Assembly: GCA_016584305.1 (NCBI GenBank)
Contig: JACEEZ010009408.1
Location: 16,001 to 80,000 of the forward strand
DNA from: Chionoecetes opilio
Lineage: Eukaryota; Arthropoda; Malacostraca; Decapoda; Majidae
Length of the DNA stretch: 64,000 bases
Reading direction: 5' to 3'
Shown here: positions 37,818-47,752 of the stretch, piece by piece
How the letters are laid out: every line of letters begins with the position of its first letter
How positions within the stretch are numbered: position 1 is the first letter of the stretch
Notes under the pieces: generated by a model
The model's input: the letters and a program-made list of their open reading frames with translations, nothing else
Databases searched by the model: none
What the model was told of the DNA's origin: nothing
Made by a program: the position numbers and the translations under genes

Positions 37818-40800
37818 TCACTTGGTCCAAGACACCTTGGGGATGTCAAAGTGTTCTGTGAGGGAGTCCAGGTGTCTGTTGAAGTCCTCAACTTTTTCTT
37901 TATGAGTCTTGCTTGCCTTCTTCAGGATTCTGTCAGCCTCCTGAAAGCATACAATTCAAGGGTAACTCTTCCTGTGTAGAGTGAAGGGAACTGAGAGATA
38001 GGTTGAACAGGGAGAAGTTAAGTTGATGTCCAGTACAAACATTGACTCAATAATAAAAATACGAAGCTTCAAACCATTTTTCTTTGTCTTTCCATAAATC
38101 GGCGTTCTGCCTCCGTGTAGTTGCGGAACATGCTGGCACTGGGCGCCTCTTTCTCCGGGGTGGAGCCGAGCGCGGTGTTGCGCCGCGTGCTGCCACCCAT
38201 CTCCTGATCTTTGGCTTTCTTCTTCTTCTTCCTAGTCAAGTAGTAAATGTGATGTGATGATAATTAACTTTATGAAAATTTCTAAACTAAACTTGCAGTA
38301 CATATTTCAATGGAATTTAACAAAATAACCAAGAATATTTAAATTCACTTCTGGTTATCACTTGACCTCAACTAGCTTGATCTGAGGCCTAATGAGTTAC
38401 CTTCAATCCTTATACTCAGTACACGTCCACACACTAGCAAGGCCTAGCTGGATTAGATATTAGGATATCAAGTCAACAGAACTGACATCCGTCTCGCCTA
38501 TGTAGTTATCTTGCCTATCACTGTAGTTAAGTGGCCCTCGCTCTGAACTTGTCACAAATTAACAGATCTTGGTGTTTATTGAGAAATTTTGTAGTAATTA
38601 GTAACATTTTTATTTAATTACAGACGACAAAAGAGAAGAATCAAGGAGCAATAATGCACTCCGATGTCACGGGATGTTTTTTTTTTTTTTTTAACGGGAT
38701 AGATGGAGATTGTAAATTGGCGTGACACTGGCTATTAGCTGGATGAAGGATGCGCTGAGTGCTAATTATGTCTATCATGCATAACAACATAAGAAAACAA
38801 GGAAGCTACAAGAGGCCGTGAGACCTACACGAGGTAGTTCCTGTTAGTTAACACTACCTACATCCACCTTTCATCCCCATCCATGAATTCATCCAGCCTC
38901 CCTTTAAAGCTCTCTAATGACTCTGCACTAACTACCTGTCTACTGAGTCCATTCCAATCATTTATGTAATGAAGGATGCAGTATGTATGTAGCTGTAATG
39001 TCAGTCACTAGAAAACGTCTGCCATTTATAAAAATTTGTATCACTATTATCATTGATTACAACAATTGTAACACCCACTTGTAATACTTTTAGCTAGTAA
39101 TATTCTGCACTCCCATACAAGCCGTGTGAACCTATTAATAGCTTAACATTATTGACAGCGTCCGGAAATTAGATCCACAACGATTGTATGTACATCAGCC
39201 TTTCTTAGAAGAGATAAACACGAGAAGACGCAACACAATAGTTGATAATATTGTGTTGACAGCCAGCCGTGATTGCCACTTAACCCAGTTGATCACCGAG
39301 GAAAGTATGACATACCCAGGAATGTGGAACAACCCCTTTTCAACATTGACGTCACCTGTATACAGCTGAGCGAGGTTCACAGACTTGGTTACGAGGACAG
39401 AACTACCCGGACCACGGCTGGTGCCAGACAGACATTCATGTCATTTCCTCAACTCACTGACTGCTCTACATTCTTGGCTGTATTAACACTAAGTAACACT
39501 CACTAAGTCAAACGGACTTGTAAAATAAACTGTACATAATTGTACTACGCTTTAAAGTAAGACCACGTCAAGTCTCTACAAACAGAGAGACTAACATTGG
39601 TGGCAGCGGTGGGATACGAACCCACGCCTCCGAAGAGACTAGTCACGTTAAACAATGATAATGAAGTTCAGGTTTGGACGGCTTAGCCAAGACTGTGACC
39701 AATCCATAAGTCTTGGAACCAGCAGGAGAAAGTGGTCATCCTCACCCCTTTCTGTCCTTGAAGGTTTTGTTGATATCGCCCTTACTCCTCTCTGTATAAG
39801 TGTGAAAGTGCTCTATAATCACCAAATTGTGGTTAATATCAAGAATAACGGCTCTTTCCACTGGCCTTACTACTCATGCTTTCTGTACAATTTCCACTTC
39901 GGTATGTAATATCTCTGCTATGTTGTGGCCTCCGTGGTGTAGTGGCTAGCGAGTCTAGCTACGAATCTGTGGGCCCTGGTTCGAATCTGGGACAGGACAG
40001 TCGGCGGCCAGCCTATCCACCTGTTCATCCTTCCTTTCGGGGTTGGTCAATAAAATGGGGTAAACTTCTAGTTCGACACCGTATTCACTTTGGTGGACGA
40101 AACTATTTTTTCTGGTGACTATTGATGTGTTTTGAATTAATCTGCTAACCGTTTCTGTCGCAAATCAGGGTTTTTTTTTTTTTTTTTTTGCGACAAAAAA
40201 TATTGAAAAACAAATTGAACCTAACCGAACCTATATCTATACTAAACTTTACCTAACCTATCCTATACCTAATCAAACCTGACCTTTACCTAACTAAAAT
40301 ATATAAATGAAATAGTGATTTGCGACAGAAACGGTTAGCAGATTCATTCAAAACGCATCATAAATCATCAGAAAAAAATAGTTTCGTCCACCAAAGTGAA
40401 TTCGGTGTCAAACTGGAATAATAATACCATTGGTATTATTTTACACTAGGACCGAAATTCCCTACACAATTGGGAGTTTGGTTTCTGTTTACCTTATTGG
40501 ATTCTAGGAAATATTCTCTCTGAGCTTGTCACAAATCATTACTTTTGGAGATAATGACTTGTTGTTTATAGGGAGGAGAGAGACAAGTGTTTACGTCCGC
40601 CACACTCTTCTTCCTCTTGTGACCTGCATCGCCTCTTGTTTTTCCCTTGCCGCGGACACTTTTTTAATGCAGATTTGTCTTTAGTTAGGAAGTTAAAGCG
40701 TGGGAATAGGTTGGTTAGGTTAGATTAGTGAGTCTAAAGGTGGGGTTAGGTTACTTTAATTTTCATATCTCATATAGTTACACTCCTTCCTATTAAAAAC

Positions 40801-43800
40801 GTCTTATATCTCCGAAAGTAGTGATTTGCGACGGAAGTTCATAGAGAAAATGTTTCTTAGAATCTATTAAGGTGAACAGAAACCACACACCCAATTGTGT
40901 AGGGAATTTCGGTCTTAGTGTAAGAATTTACCATACCATTATAACCAATAAAAATACCTACATCTGAAAAAACACTCATTTTAGGCAAGGAAAAACTAGT
41001 CAGTGTTTCAGAAAATGACCGCGCAGTCTTCGTCCATTTTTACCCTCACTTTATCTAGGGGTAAATTTCTAGTGTTTGCCCATACTCTCCCCCTTCCCCC
41101 AAACAAGCTTGGGGGCCTGTGGGAATGTGGGGTTTTTGGGTGGGGAGCAAAAATTGCGTCGCAAACACGTATTTGGTATTATTTTACGATGGCACCAAAC
41201 TTCCCTACACAATTAGAGAGAACTGCAACTCCGAAATGCCAGTGGTCGCTGGCAGTTTTAACTCACAATTTGGTGAAAAGTTGGTCAACTTGAAAGAAAA
41301 ATATGGGCTTATTCCACTGCACTTAAAACACACAAGTATAATATTAAGAACGATTTTCTTTTATATGTATATTGTATAGAAGCCTGATTCTGTAAAACAT
41401 TGTATATAACCAAATAACCAAGGAGGTTATAGTTGAGGAGGCGAGGTAAATGCTACTCTATGATATTATATAGTCAATAACGAATGTTTAGAAGTTATCT
41501 ATACCTAGGCAGTCATATTTTCCTGTTATTATTGTGTATCAATCAGATAGAAAGCCTAGAAGTGCAATGAGTCGACGCGTGAAGTGGCAATGTTTTGATT
41601 CAATCTTCCCGCCACAATCTCCCCGCCCACCACTCCCCGCCGCGGCATGTCGCCTCCACAATTATAACCTACATTGTCGCAGCAACAAGCCGATTTCGGC
41701 ATTCTTTATTCTTCGTTTTTCCAAGGCATTGCTTATTGTATTTTGACAAGCGTTTGCCAGACGCAGCAGTACTGTCTTAGAAAACAGTGTGAACATCGCC
41801 CAAATTTTACATGCCACAATATACATGTAAAAAATCTATTAAGCTTTGCTACTCGAGGCGAGTAATTTGCATTAAATTGCTATTATAGAACGTTCCATCG
41901 TAATGCATGTCATCCATATAATTAGTAGAACAAAAGAAGAACTATATTTTTTGGTATTCAGATGCGGTGCATCAATATTTATCGCGAAATTAATTTATGA
42001 AAAATATTAGTCGCGGAGCCAAAACACAGTAGACCAACCTTTGAGTTAAAACTGCCAGCGACCACTGGCATTTCTCGAGTTGCAGTTCTCTCTAATTGGG
42101 AGCATGGTTTTTGTTTACCTTATTGGATTCTAAGAGACATTTTCTCATTGAACTTTCCGTCACAAATCAATAGTTTCGGAGATATAGAACATTTTAGGTG
42201 GGGGGAGGAATATGTCTCCTTGTTTACAAAATGCCTCCCTCTTCCTCTTCTTGTGACCTGCATCGCTTTTGTTTGGTATTTTATTAAACTTTTTTATTAT
42301 TGCACCCAGTTAGGAGGTTAAAGGTTAGGTTAGGTTAGGTTAGGTTAGGTTAGGTTAGGTTAGGTTAGGTTAGGTTAGGTTAGGTAAGGTAAGGTAAGGT
42401 AAGGTAAGGTAAGGTAAGGTAAGGTAAGGTAAGGTTCAGGTTAGGTTAGGTAAGGTTAGGTAAGGTAGCCACGGGTGCGCCTCCGAAACAAAAGCAATGC
42501 AGGTCACAAGAATAGGAAGAGGGAGGCATTTTGTAAACAAGGAAACGTATTCTTCCTCCCACCTAAAATGTTCATATCTCCGAAACTATTGATTTGCGAC
42601 GGAAATCTCAACGAGAAAATGTCTCTTAGAATACAATAAGGTTAACAAAAACCATGCTCCCAATTGTGTAGGGAAGTTTGGTGCCATCGTAAAAATTTAC
42701 CACGTATTTTTGGATATATGAAGAAGCCAAAATACCCTAGATCTAGGGTAGTTTTCCTAGATCTAGGAAAATTTAAGGACCACTTTACACTAGGACCGAA
42801 ATTCCCTACACAATTGGGAGTTTGGTTTCTGTTTACCTTATTGGATTCTAGGAAACATTCTCTCTATGAGCTTCCGTCACAAATCATTACTTTTGGAGAT
42901 AATGACATGTTGTTTATAGGGAGGAGAGAGACAAGTGTTTACATCCGCCACACTCTTCTTCCTCTTGTTTTTCCCTTGCCGAGGACACTTTTTTTAATGC
43001 AGATTTGTCTTTAGTTAGGAGGTTAAAGCGTGGGAATAGGTTGGTTAGGTTAGATTAGTGAGTCTAAAGGTGGGGTTAGGTTAATTTAATTTTCATATCT
43101 GATATACATACACTCCTTCCTATTAAAAACGTCTTATATCTCCGAAAGTAGTGATTTGCGACGGAAGTTCATAGAGAAAATGTTTCTTAGAATCTATTAA
43201 GGTGAACAAAAACCACACACCCAATTGTGTAGGGAATTTCGGTTTTAGTGTAAAAATTTACCATACCATTATAACCAATAAAAATACCTCCATCTGAAAA
43301 AACACTCATTTTAGGCAAGGAAAAACTAGTCAGTGTTTCAGAAAATGACCGCGCAGTCCTCGTCCATTTTTACCCTCACTTTATCTAAGGGTAAATTTCT
43401 AGTGTTTGCCCATACTCTCCCCCTTCCCCCAAACAAGCTTGGGGGCCTGTGGGAATGTGGGGTTTTTGGGTGGGGAGCAAAAATTGCGTCGTAAACACGT
43501 ACTTGGTATTATTTTACGATGGCACCAAACTTCCCTACACAATTGGGAGCATGGTTTTTGTTTACCTTATTGGATTCTAAGAGACATTTTCTCATTGAGC
43601 TTTCCGTCGCAAATCAAAGTTTCGGAGATATAGAACATTTTAGGTGGGGGAGGAATATGTCTCCTTGTTTACAAAATGCCTCCCTCTTCCTCTTCTTGTG
43701 ACCTGCATCGCTTTGTTTGGTATTTTATTAAACTTTTTTATTATTGCACCCAGTTAGGAGGTTAAAGGTTAGGTAGGTTAGGTTAGGTTAGGTTAGGTTA

Positions 43801-44965
43801 GGTTAGGTTAGGTTAGGTTAGGTTAGGTTAGGTAGGTAAGGTAAGGTAAGGTAAGGTAAGGTAAGGTAAGGTAAGGTTCAGGTTAGGTTAGGTTAGGTTA
43901 GGTTAGGTTAGGTAAGGTAAGGTTAGGTAAGGTAGCCACGGGTGCGCCTCCGAAACAAAAGCAATGCAGGTCACAAGAATAGGAAGAGGGAGGCATTTTG
44001 TAAACAAGGAAACGTATTCTTCCTCCCACCTAAAATGTTCATATCTCCGAAACTATTGATTTGCGACGGAAATCTCAACGAGAAAATGTCTCTTAGAATA
44101 CAATAAGGTTAACAAAAACCATGCTCCCAATTGTGTAGGGAAGTTTGGTGCCATCGTAAAAATTTATCACGTATTTTTGGATATATGAAGAAGCCAAAAT
44201 ACCCTAGATCTAGGGTAGTTTTCCTAGATCTAGGAAAATTTAACCTAACCTCCTAGCGGGCGGGCTTCGTCCCCCTCGACCTACCGGTTATCTAACCGAA
44301 CCTAAGCAAATTTAACCTAACCTAGCGGGGGACTCTGCCCCCTTTGACTCCCGGTAACCTAACAAAATTTTACTTTACCTCTAAGTCGGAGCTCGACACT
44401 CTGGACTAGACGACGATGTCTCTGGAGTTAGAAGAAATCAAATAAATTTTCCCTAGATCTAGAGAATTTTTACAACACCCTAACTCAAAAACTATGTGGT
44501 TGCGATGCATATTTTGTACCCCAGCTAAATCACCAGGGTATTATTCTAGTGTTTGCCCATACTCCCCCTCCCACAAAACAAGCTTGGGGACCTGGGGGAA
44601 TGCGGGATATTTGGCTGGGGTACAAAATATGCGTCGCAACCACATAGTTTTTAGTTAGGGGGTGTTGAAAAATTCCCTAGATCCAGGGAAAATTAATTGG
44701 ATTTCTTCTGAGTCCAGAGACGTGTGAACCCGACGATCCTCACAGAATGCTGACCAAGTGTTGAGAATCCCCCCAACCCCTCGCTAGGAGGTTAGGTTAT
44801 ATTTGTTTCGGTTAGGTTTGGTTAGGTTAGCTTAAGTTAGATTTGGTCAGGTTAGGTTATCGGTGGGTCAAGCCCCGGTGTAATAATGGACGAGAGTTTC
44901 ACGGTCGTTTTCAGAGACACCAACTATTAATACCAACTACAATAGGTGCTTGTTTTATTTTGCGT

Positions 44966-45026
<61 letters not shown>

Positions 45027-45628
45027 AACTAACCTAACCTTGTTTTAATGAAACCTACCTAACCTAACCTTATAAGTTTTAAAGAAACCTAACCTAACTT
45101 TAACCACAAAATATACTTTTTTTTTTTTTTTTTGGTTTGCGCAAAATAAAACTAGCACCATTAGAACAAGCACCTATTGTAGGCCAAGAAAAAATAGTTG
45201 GTGTCTCTGAAAACGGCCGTGAAACTCTCGTCCATTATAACCCAAGCCCCCCGCTAGGTTAGGTTAATTTTGGTTAGGGAAATTTCTCTAGATATAAGGA
45301 AATTACCCTAGATCTAGGGAATTTTACCCCCCATACACAACTCTTAAATTACGTGTTTCCGACACATAACTTGTTCCCCACTCGAAAACCCCGCATTCCC
45401 ACAGGTCTCCAAACTTGTTTGGGGGAAGTGGGAGAGTATGGGCAAACACTAGAAATTTACCATAACCAGCTTCGCTCAGGTCCCCAAGCTTGTTTTGGGG
45501 GAGAGGGGGGAGTATGGGCAAACACTAGAATAATACTAGAGTTACTTATCTCACTTTTTTATTCCTGTTTCAGCCACACCCTTCAGCTTGAGGGAGCTCT
45601 TGGAGGCGAAATACTCGTCCCCCGCCAT
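37818..45628 (-). CDS. FAM32A: FAM32A (spliceosome-associated nuclear protein), three exons
   Basis: Exons 45628-45555, 38231-38075 and 37940-37818; phases join at AA|G and after ATG; 117 aa, close to the usual 112. Order of features: N-terminal SSLKLKGVAETG matching the family's LKLKGV; a lysine run (residues 24-30); a linker with MFRNYTEAERRFMERQRKME; and the diagnostic C-terminus ILKKASKTHKEKVEDFNRHL..DIPKVSWTK. The family is nuclear; human FAM32A enters the late spliceosome and helps exon ligation, its C-terminal tail reaching towards the active site, so the perfect tail is significant. The donor of exon 2 is GTTTGA, a weak site, but the exact family sequence across the join supports it. 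The 7.3-kb intron 1 is full of fold-back elements. Its start is head-to-head with ALKBH8 (2.1 kb apart) and its end tail-to-tail with effete. Confidence 0.93.
38780..38965 (-). mobile_element. LINE 3' tail (family R3), inverted
   Basis: ACATAAGAAAACAAGGAAGC..GTGAGACCTACACGAGGTAG..CTACTGAGTCCATTCCAATC. In FAM32A intron 1. Confidence 0.75.
39254..39596 (+). mobile_element. 5' LTR of a retrotransposon (TG...CA)
   Basis: Begins TGTTGACAGCCAGCC and ends GACTAACA, with AATAAA at 39524-39529. It is recognised because a tRNA primer-binding site starts one base after its end. The exact left end is inferred from the TG..CA rule; no second LTR or gag/pol genes were found, so the element is a fragment. 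In FAM32A intron 1. Confidence 0.55.
39598..39650 (+). other. tRNA-Leu-complementary primer-binding site, extended
   Basis: TGGTGGCAGCGGTGGGAT complements a tRNA-Leu 3' end including the CCA, which nuclear tRNA genes do not encode. Complementarity goes on past the usual 18 bases through the T arm (CGAACCCACGCC) and variable arm (CCGAAGAGACTAG). So it is a primer site rather than a tRNA gene. Confidence 0.7.
39927..40075 (+). mobile_element. tRNA-derived SINE
   Basis: The head has RNA polymerase III A box (TGGTGTAGTGGCTAG at 39935-39949) and B box (GGTTCGAATCT at 39978-39988) at normal spacing. The ends do not pair into an acceptor stem, so it is not a working tRNA gene. The body continues to TCAATAAAATGGGGTAAAC. 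Confidence 0.65.
40068..40415. mobile_element. Fold-back element with AACCTA-rich core
   Basis: Arms GACACCGTATTCACTTTGGT.. and ..CAAAGTGAATTCGGTGTC are inverted over ~100 bp, through TAACCGTTTCTGTCGCAAAT. The core 40200-40300 is AACCTAACCGAACCTA-like, a degenerate telomere-type repeat. Confidence 0.75.
41215..42093. mobile_element. 879-bp inverted-repeat element with AATT target duplication
   Basis: Ends AGAGAGAACTGCAACTC and inverse, ~51-bp inverted repeats with one or two mismatches near the middle, flanked by AATT (41211-41214, 42094-42097). The duplicate locus at ~43540 shows the empty site ACACAATTGGGAG with a single AATT, proving insertion after the duplication or in one copy only. 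The interior is AT-rich and non-coding. Superfamily unknown; 4-bp duplications exclude Tc1 and hAT. Confidence 0.85.
42314..42467. repeat. Interstitial (TTAGG)n / (TAAGG)n array
   Basis: About 13 TTAGG-type units (as AGGTT) followed by ~12 TAAGG units, inside fold-back F-B of copy 1. TTAGG is the arthropod telomere repeat. Confidence 0.95.
43752..43934. repeat. Interstitial (TTAGG)n / (TAAGG)n array
   Basis: Same position in copy 2 of the tandem duplication, slightly longer, with extra TTAGG units after the GGTTCAGG joint. The length difference is the main difference between the two copies. Confidence 0.95.
44412..44733. mobile_element. Fold-back element (CCCTAGATCTAG family)
   Basis: Arms are inverted: GAAGAAATCAAATAAATTTT, CCCTAGATCTAG and ACTATGTGGTTGCGATGCAT on the left against ATGCGTCGCAACCACATAGT, CCCTAGATCCAGGG and GGATTTCTTCTGAGTC on the right, around a CAAGCTTGGGG centre. 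It shares that centre with 41100 and 43430, and with 45290-45535. Confidence 0.7.
44878..45245. mobile_element. Fold-back element F1, copy 2, with long A run
   Basis: Arms TAATGGACGAGAGTTTCACG and the inverse ..CGTGAAACTCTCGTCCATTA. The core holds an A run of about 57 bp (44967-45023), then CCTAACCTAACCTTGTTTTA-type units. The left arm lacks the block TTTTTTCCTGGCC present in the right arm. Confidence 0.8.
45290..45535. repeat. Partial fold-back (CCCTAGATCTAGGG / GTTTGGGGGAAG)
   Basis: Carries the same CTAGATCTAGGG and GTATGGGCAAACACTAGAA pieces as 44412-44733 in both orientations. It ends about 20 bp before the FAM32A exon 1 donor at 45554. Confidence 0.55.
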
Positions 45629-46524
45629 GGCTCAGCCTAGTCCTTGACACAGCTGACACAGATCAACACCACCACGGCGACGCGCTCAGACGTGTTGTTG
45701 TTGTTGTTGCTGGACTTGTGTGCTGAGGAGCGCCTTGAGAGGGTGGAATAGCCTGTTCAACGTCTCCCAAGCTAGTTGTTGTCTGCTTTTTCTTGGATGT
45801 GTCGTCAAGATAGGTGTAGTAGTATATATTACATGATATTACATTATATTACTGCAATCATTGCGACCCTGAGAGATTTAAGCCTCAAGTCGTGCTCAGG
45901 CTTCAGAGGACGAGATGGTGAACCACGTATCGGCGGGGCGAGTGAAGTGCTGCAGAATATTAAGGTAATTCAATGAACACAGGTTATTTGCTTCATTGTG
46001 GCTCGTAATCTTCATACACAATAACTTATGCATTGTTTCTTCAGTCGTAGCATGAAGTATGATGCGGGAGTGTGGTGATTTCTTTGTTATTACCAAGGAA
46101 ACATGCCCTTTAATTTGACTCAAATGCTAAAGTATCGTGTAAGGCAGATGCCAGTGGTGCAACGCGACCCTCGGCCTAGTGTAGCGTTGTGCTTGCTGTG
46201 TGGGTCTGGGCACAGCCATGATCGTGCTGCTATGACCTTTGTTATCAGTCATTTCTTTGTGTTATGGGAAGTGATGTCACTCCTTCGTGGAACAGACCCC
46301 ATAAGTAGCTATGTGGGAAAAAATTTCAAAATTGTTAAATGCTATTGCAAGAGGTATCAGTGGAAAGGTCTTGAAACAAACTTTGCAATGACACCAAGAT
46401 GACCCTCCTAGGACCTAAAATAAGAAAGTTACATCAAATAGAAGCTCGCTTTTTTGGGCATACTTTTGTCTTATAAAACAATAGGATTATTGTGACCGAT
46501 AAAAATTTGGCATCATGAACACTC

Positions 46525-46735
46525 ATGGTTAGGTTAGGTTAGGTTAGGTTAGGTTAGGTTAGGTTTCATTAAAACATAAGGTTAGGTTAGGTTTCATATT
46601 TTTTTTTTTTTGTTTGTTTTTGTTTTTGTTTTTTTCGCAAAATAAAACTAGCACCATTAGAACAAGCACCTATTGTAGGCCAAGAAAAAGTAGTTGGTGT
46701 CTCTGAAAACGAACGTGAAACTCTCCTCCATAATT
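46525..46735. mobile_element. Half of fold-back element F1 with (TTAGG)6
   Basis: (GGTTA)n, then AGGTTTCATTAAAACATAAG, a T-rich tract, and the right arm GCACCTATTGTAGGCCAAGA..GAAACTCTCCTCCA. The left arm is missing. Confidence 0.75.
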
Positions 46736-47514
46736 ACCAAACAAACAAACAGAACGAACGAACAACGAAATGAAAAACAGTGCATTGACATCGATTACAG
46801 ATAGCCTGATAAAATTGTTGCTACTCGATAAAAACTTATCAAATTCGACATATAGACGGACAAATAACTAAAGAAACTTATTTTATTAGTTTCAAGATTA
46901 ATTTCACTCCCCTTCAGCAAAATTGACGAGCGTTTTGGCGACCTGTCACGAAACACATCTCCATTTCCGCGGAATATACGTGATTTCAGAAATGTTCCGA
47001 GAATTTTCGAGAATTGTTTCTGCAACGAGTTGAGGGGTCAATGTGTGTACTACGTCATCAAATCATGTGTAAGCTCGTGCAATCACAGGAAAACACACAA
47101 AAAACTGATTTCATAGGGGGTTCACAACACAACTTTTGCGCTAAATTTTGCCAATTTCGATGAAAAGAAAACGGGGCTGCGCTGAAATGTTGACAAAGTT
47201 GTCAAGCGTGAAATCGGAGAATATGCACATACCTACCATAAGGCCAAGGCTGGCTAGGAGCCTGACTCAAGTGGCCTAAGAACACCTACATGCTGCCCAT
47301 TAACTCTACATTAGATTGCGAGTGCATTGGAGGACACAGGGGGGCGGCATAAACCTCTAATCACAGGCATCACTAAAAAAAAAAATCCTGCCTGCGCCAC
47401 CACAGGCGAGGACCAATCATCACAGCCCTCAAGTGAACCTCCAGAGCCTGCCATCCCAGCCCTGGAGGTCACTGCCTACAGGCGCTATAGGCAAAAATGT
47501 ATAAAAAAAAATGG

Positions 47515-47660
47515 GCAAAGGCTAGGGTAATGGCTGGTTAGGGGCCTGCATTAGGGCAAAGGCTGATTAGGGGCCTGCATTAGGGCAAAGGCTGAGGTAA
47601 GGGCTGGTTAGGGGCCTGCATTAGGGCAAAGGCTGGGGTAAGGGCTGGCTAGGGGCCCCC
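47515..47660. repeat. ~40-bp tandem repeat (GGCAAAGGCTG..TTAGGGGCCTGC)
   Basis: Three to four irregular units before the ALKBH8 start. Confidence 0.8.
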
Positions 47661-47752
47661 AATAGGTCTCTTAGTATGTTGTCTTAATTGTAAGTTAGTA
47701 ACAAGTTTTGTTTCTGTCCAGGAAAGAGTAGTGGTGTGCATGCTTCGTGACC

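Larger units (their letters stand above)
40440..44237. repeat. 1.45-kb tandem duplication of nested fold-back elements
   Basis: Copy 1 (40440-42774, with an 879-bp insert) and copy 2 (42784-44237) are nearly identical. Each copy has an F-A fold-back (TTACACTAGGACCGAAATTC inward, GAATTTCGGT outward), then a link ending in the F1-type GACCGCGCAGTC end and CCCAAACAAGCTTGGGGGCC, then an F-B fold-back (TTTTACGATGGCACCAAACT.. and ..TTGGTGCCATCGTAAAA). The F-B core is (TTAGG)n/(TAAGG)n. Each ends in CCTAGATCTAGGGTAG. Small ORFs here are repeat-derived. In FAM32A intron 1. Confidence 0.88.
45629..47752. promoter_or_regulatory. Shared head-to-head upstream region of FAM32A and ALKBH8
   Basis: 2.1 kb between the two start codons. 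The 150 bp next to FAM32A are GC-rich, with a (GTT)n tract. No TATA box is convincing. A possible ALKBH8 acceptor, TTTCTGTCCAG at 47711-47721, shortly before its ATG suggests an untranslated first exon upstream. 46525-46735 and 47515-47660 are repeats; the rest (45780-46520, 46740-47500) shows nothing I can name. Confidence 0.4.

Noticed and set aside
39598..39650. tRNA-Leu gene on the minus strand
   Set aside because: Only the 3' half matches, the CCA is encoded, and an LTR end lies one base away, so it is a primer-binding site.
39927..40000. Functional tRNA gene
   Set aside because: A and B boxes are present but the two ends do not pair as an acceptor stem; SINE head instead.
42314..42467. 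Chromosome end (telomere)
   Set aside because: TTAGG units are few, mixed with TAAGG, inside a fold-back element with unique sequence and genes on both sides.
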